Source: Chloroflexi bacterium RBG_19FT_COMBO_55_16 (lineage in GTDB: Bacteria; Chloroflexota; Anaerolineae; Anaerolineales; UBA4823). Taken from it: 6,101 bases of DNA. The notes under the pieces were generated by a model, which saw nothing but the letters and a program-made list of their open reading frames with translations, made no database searches and was not told where the DNA came from. The stretch is taken from NCBI GenBank assembly GCA_001795335.1, contig MGOK01000113.1, positions 40,453 through 46,553 of the forward strand, in the 5' to 3' direction. How positions within the stretch are numbered: the stretch's first letter is position 1; every line of letters begins with the position of its first letter. Position numbers and translations under genes: made by a program. Shown piece after piece: positions 4,911 through 6,101 of this stretch.

Positions 4911-6101
4911 TTAATTACCAGATACACTTACCAGGCGCAAATCTGTACGGCCCCAAAAGGGCTTGATCACAAAGCCCTGGAAACTGTCTCTTATGGCGGT
5001 AAATTGAGCGGAAAAGTACGGGATGATCACCGGGCCGCGCTCGATCAAAATGCGCTGGATCTCTTTATAGGCCGCTGCGCGCGCCACTTCGTTCATGGTT
5101 GTTCCAGCCTTCTGGATATATTGGTCGAGCTCAGCATCACAGAAATGTGACTCATTCCAGACCGCGTCACAAGCCAGCATCGTATCCAGATAAAACTGTG
5201 GGTATGGGCGCGACCCCCAACCAGTGATCCCCAGGTCAACCTCCAGCCACCCATTGTCTCCGTAATAGACGCTCTCTGGTTCGACGACCAATTCGAGATT
5301 GACGCCAGCCTCAGCCCACTGAGCCATAAGCACTTGAGCCAGGTTGGGGCGGTTGCCGGTGTCTGGCGTATGCAATTCGAGATTTAAGCCATCCGCATAA
5401 CCTGCGGCCACTAACAATTGCCGTGCCGCTTCCACATTTCTTTCCGGCACAGGGAATTCCTCGGTATAGTATTGGGAATACATCGGTCCAATCGGGCTGT
5501 CCCGTCCAATCGCCCCGTGACCCTGCACAACCAGCTGGTAAATCGCCTCCCGGTCGGTAGCCAGCTTGAGGGCCTGGATTACTTTGGGATCGTTTCCAGG
5601 GGGCCGGTCAGCACGCAAGCGCACCAGATCGAACTGGTTGGTAGGAACATCAACCAGCATCACACCCGATTCTCCCTGCAGGCTTGAATAAAGCTCGACT
5701 GAGCTGGCCAGAAAAACCATGTCCACCTGACCTCCGCGCAGCGCTTCCACCTGGGCAACCTGGTCTGGGAAAAAGATAAACTCCAAACCAGCCAGTTTGG
5801 GTTGGTCAGGAATGAAATAGTTCGAATTGGCTTCCAACACGATGCGGTCTTCCGGGTTATAAGATATTACTTTAAAAGGCCCGGTGCCATTGAAGCGTGT
5901 TCCGGCATCGGTTGTGCCTGCCTTGAGGATCAAGGCATGGTTGTCGCTCAAATCGAAAAGGAAGAAAGGATTAGGTTCCTTCAGCGTGAAGGTGACTTCC
6001 AGCTTCCCGGTCGCCTCAATCCGATCAATATTGCTGTAGAGATCCTTTGTCGGCAGGCCCAAATCCGGATCGCGCAGGCGATCGAACGTCCAAACTACGT
6101 C
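4911..6101 (-). CDS. Extracellular solute-binding protein, family 5 (peptide/nickel type), C-terminal 396 residues
   Basis: This is the substrate-catching protein of the importer, acting outside the membrane. The frame is open through the right edge, so the N-terminus, including any signal peptide and lipobox, is missing; an in-frame TTG at 6062 is internal. The fragment opens DVVWTFDRLRDP, typical of the first third of these proteins. It continues with LKEPNPFF, then the family hallmark GTGPFKVISYNPEDRIVLE, and later ALKLATDREAIYQLVVQGHG (the A-x-x-x-A-x-D/N-R helix). The last part has the usual late helices (CDAELDQYIQKAG, and ERGPVIIPYF near the end). About 500-550 residues would be normal, so roughly 100-150 are outside the window. 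Bulk peptide, nickel and sugar-peptide importers share this fold, so the cargo is not assigned. It is the first gene seen in the operon, consistent with the higher expression usual for binding proteins. Confidence 0.93.
   Translation of the reverse strand, partial: DVVWTFDRLRDPDLGLPTKDLYSNIDRIEATGKLEVTFTLKEPNPFFLFDLSDNHALILKAGTTDAGTRFNGTGPFKVISYNPEDRIVLEANSNYFIPDQPKLAGLEFIFFPDQVAQVEALRGGQVDMVFLASSVELYSSLQGESGVMLVDVPTNQFDLVRLRADRPPGNDPKVIQALKLATDREAIYQLVVQGHGAIGRDSPIGPMYSQYYTEEFPVPERNVEAARQLLVAAGYADGLNLELHTPDTGNRPNLAQVLMAQWAEAGVNLELVVEPESVYYGDNGWLEVDLGITGWGSRPYPQFYLDTMLACDAVWNESHFCDAELDQYIQKAGTTMNEVARAAAYKEIQRILIERGPVIIPYFSAQFTAIRDSFQGFVIKPFWGRTDLRLVSVSGN

Overview
All genes in this window lie on the minus strand, so the biological reading order runs from position 6101 down to 1. 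The DNA is moderately GC-rich. A T-box riboswitch sits outside the usual Firmicutes style of sequence, and a family 5 peptide-binding protein is encoded by an operon with a fused double ATPase. Together these suggest a member of the Chloroflexota (Anaerolineae-like). This is an inference from sequence style and is not proven.

Positions 6101-970 hold a peptide-type (Opp/Dpp) ABC importer operon. It reads: 3' part of a solute-binding protein, a DppC/OppC-type permease, a 694-residue protein carrying two complete ATPase units (OppD and OppF types in one chain), and a DppB/OppB-type permease. Gaps of 3-5 bases and two GTG starts point to translational coupling. The order (binding protein, C, D-F fusion, B) differs from the classical A-B-C-D-F layout.

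Positions 930-673 hold a small RNA unit. A near-consensus sigma-70 promoter drives two tandem alanine tRNA genes, tRNA-Ala(CGC) then tRNA-Ala(GGC). A hairpin with a short T run follows.

Positions 653-1 hold the control region and first 38 codons of leuS (leucyl-tRNA synthetase). The leader is a full T-box riboswitch: a Stem I with a CTC leucine specifier, a Stem II pseudoknot, the T-box sequence AGGGTGGTACCGCGG with a UGGU bulge, and an intrinsic terminator. When leucyl-tRNA is uncharged, its anticodon and free acceptor end would bind the leader and allow transcription into leuS. Two features are unexpected. A 55-bp double palindrome lies between the pseudoknot and the antiterminator. A 55-codon, leucine-rich ORF with a strong ribosome binding site lies between the terminator and leuS and overlaps the leuS start.

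There is no mobile element, CRISPR array or clearly new enzyme system here. The most interesting part is the layered control in front of leuS.
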